DNA of 64,000 nt from Gammaproteobacteria bacterium (GTDB taxonomy: Bacteria > Pseudomonadota > Gammaproteobacteria > Steroidobacterales > GCA-2729495). The DNA lies in assembly GCA_003695765.1 (NCBI GenBank), contig RFHQ01000003.1, forward strand, positions 1 to 64,000. The letters are read 5' to 3'. Positions 63,555 through 64,000 of the stretch are shown piece after piece (the stretch's first letter is position 1; each line of letters opens with the position of its first letter). Under the pieces are notes generated by a model. That model made no database searches. It had not been told where the DNA came from and saw only the letters and a program-made list of their open reading frames with translations. Position numbers and translations under genes: made by a program.

Positions 63555-64000
63555 ATGGCAGAACAGCAGGCAGCCCGGCCGCTGGACGGAATCCGGGTCA
63601 TCGAGGTGGGCCAGTTACTCGCAGGGCCGTTCACCGGCAGCATCCTCGGCTATTTCGGCGCCGAGGTCATCAAGGTCGAGACGCCGGTCACCGGCGATCC
63701 GATCCGGAAATGGCGGATCCTCAAGAACGGCACCTCGCTCTGGTGGTACAGCCTGTCGCGCAACAAGAAGTGCGTGACCGCGAACCTGCGCAGCGACGAA
63801 GGTCGTGACCTCGTCCGGAGACTGGTCGACAAGGCCGATGTCCTGGTCGAGAACTTCCGTCCCGGGACCATGGAAAAGTGGGGGCTGGGTCCGGAGGATT
63901 TCCGCGAATCGAATCCCGGGCTCGTCTATGCGCGGATCTCCGGCTACGGTCAGACCGGTCCGAATGCCGGCAAACCGGGCTTTGCCTCGGTGTGCGAAGG
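63555..64000 (+). CDS. CaiB/BaiF family CoA-transferase, N-terminal part (3' end outside window)
   Basis: 148 residues are visible before the window ends with the frame still open. LDGIRVIEVGQLLAGPFTGSIL, GAEVIKVETPVTGDPIR, ADVLVENFRPGTMEKWGLG, and ISGYGQTGP are class III CoA-transferase signatures. Members move CoA between acids such as formyl, succinyl and carnitine derivatives; the substrate cannot be told here. The catalytic Asp lies beyond or close to the window edge. Confidence 0.93.
   Translation, partial: MAEQQAARPLDGIRVIEVGQLLAGPFTGSILGYFGAEVIKVETPVTGDPIRKWRILKNGTSLWWYSLSRNKKCVTANLRSDEGRDLVRRLVDKADVLVENFRPGTMEKWGLGPEDFRESNPGLVYARISGYGQTGPNAGKPGFASVCE

Overview
The window is GC-rich, densely packed chromosomal DNA from a gammaproteobacterium. 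The strongest placement clues are two gene orders: uvrC-pgsA-tRNA-Gly-tRNA-Cys-tRNA-Leu (the Escherichia coli uvrC-pgsA-glyW-cysT-leuZ order) and fabG-acpP-fabF-pabB/pabC-mltG-tmk-holB-pilZ. A complete System I cytochrome c maturation operon, a fused ThrA and a type II secretion gene block agree with this. Genus and order cannot be read from the sequence. No phage, insertion sequence, CRISPR array or rRNA was seen; the content is mainly core genes with a few accessory ones.

Layout. 1-1428: 3' part of a UvrD/AddA-like helicase-nuclease. 1425-7024 (minus): type II secretion genes gspG-H-I-J-K-L-M-N, divergent from a rhombosortase gene (7116-7739). 7769-15370 (plus): fatty acid synthesis (fabG, acpP, fabF), p-aminobenzoate (pabB, pabC), mltG, tmk, holB, pilZ. 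15377-19320 (minus): a cNMP-binding/rhodanese fusion, a FadJ-type beta-oxidation enzyme and an EEP-family hydrolase. 19484-24756: a lone TIR-like protein, ferredoxin-NADP reductase, glycerophosphodiesterase, a small K+ channel, an outer-membrane barrel protein and a BNR-propeller protein. 25016-33442 (minus): ccmABCDEFGHI followed by an NAD-malic enzyme. 33635-36495 (plus): an FHA protein with a decayed ATPase domain and a ClC chloride transporter.

36517-42575 (minus): MBL hydrolase, class II DAHP synthase, family 5 uracil-DNA glycosylase, uvrC, pgsA, tRNA-Gly, tRNA-Cys and a tRNA-Leu(UAA) interrupted by a group I intron. 42668-49833: nfeD-slipin, then mazG, nudL and fumC (minus), purB and a DUF7931-like protein (plus). 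49869-56106: mnmA, acnA, a sirtuin, a TPR lipo/exported protein (minus) and tatD. 56103-60516 (minus): a NERD-domain protein, thrC and thrA, with no thrB between them. 60674-64000 (plus): an HNH protein with a predicted DNA-reader N-terminus, a P-loop protein, a haloalkane dehalogenase and a truncated CoA-transferase.

The most notable item is the self-splicing-type group I intron (222 nt, positions 36569-36790) in the anticodon loop of tRNA-Leu(UAA). Its core covaries with that of the Azoarcus tRNA-Ile intron as I remember it. Other points to check are the rhombosortase next to the type II secretion genes, the TIR-like protein, the HNH protein that has lost a canonical His, and the degenerate ATPase-FHA fusion. 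Gene starts were chosen by overlap, ribosome binding site and family N-terminus, and several are non-ATG.
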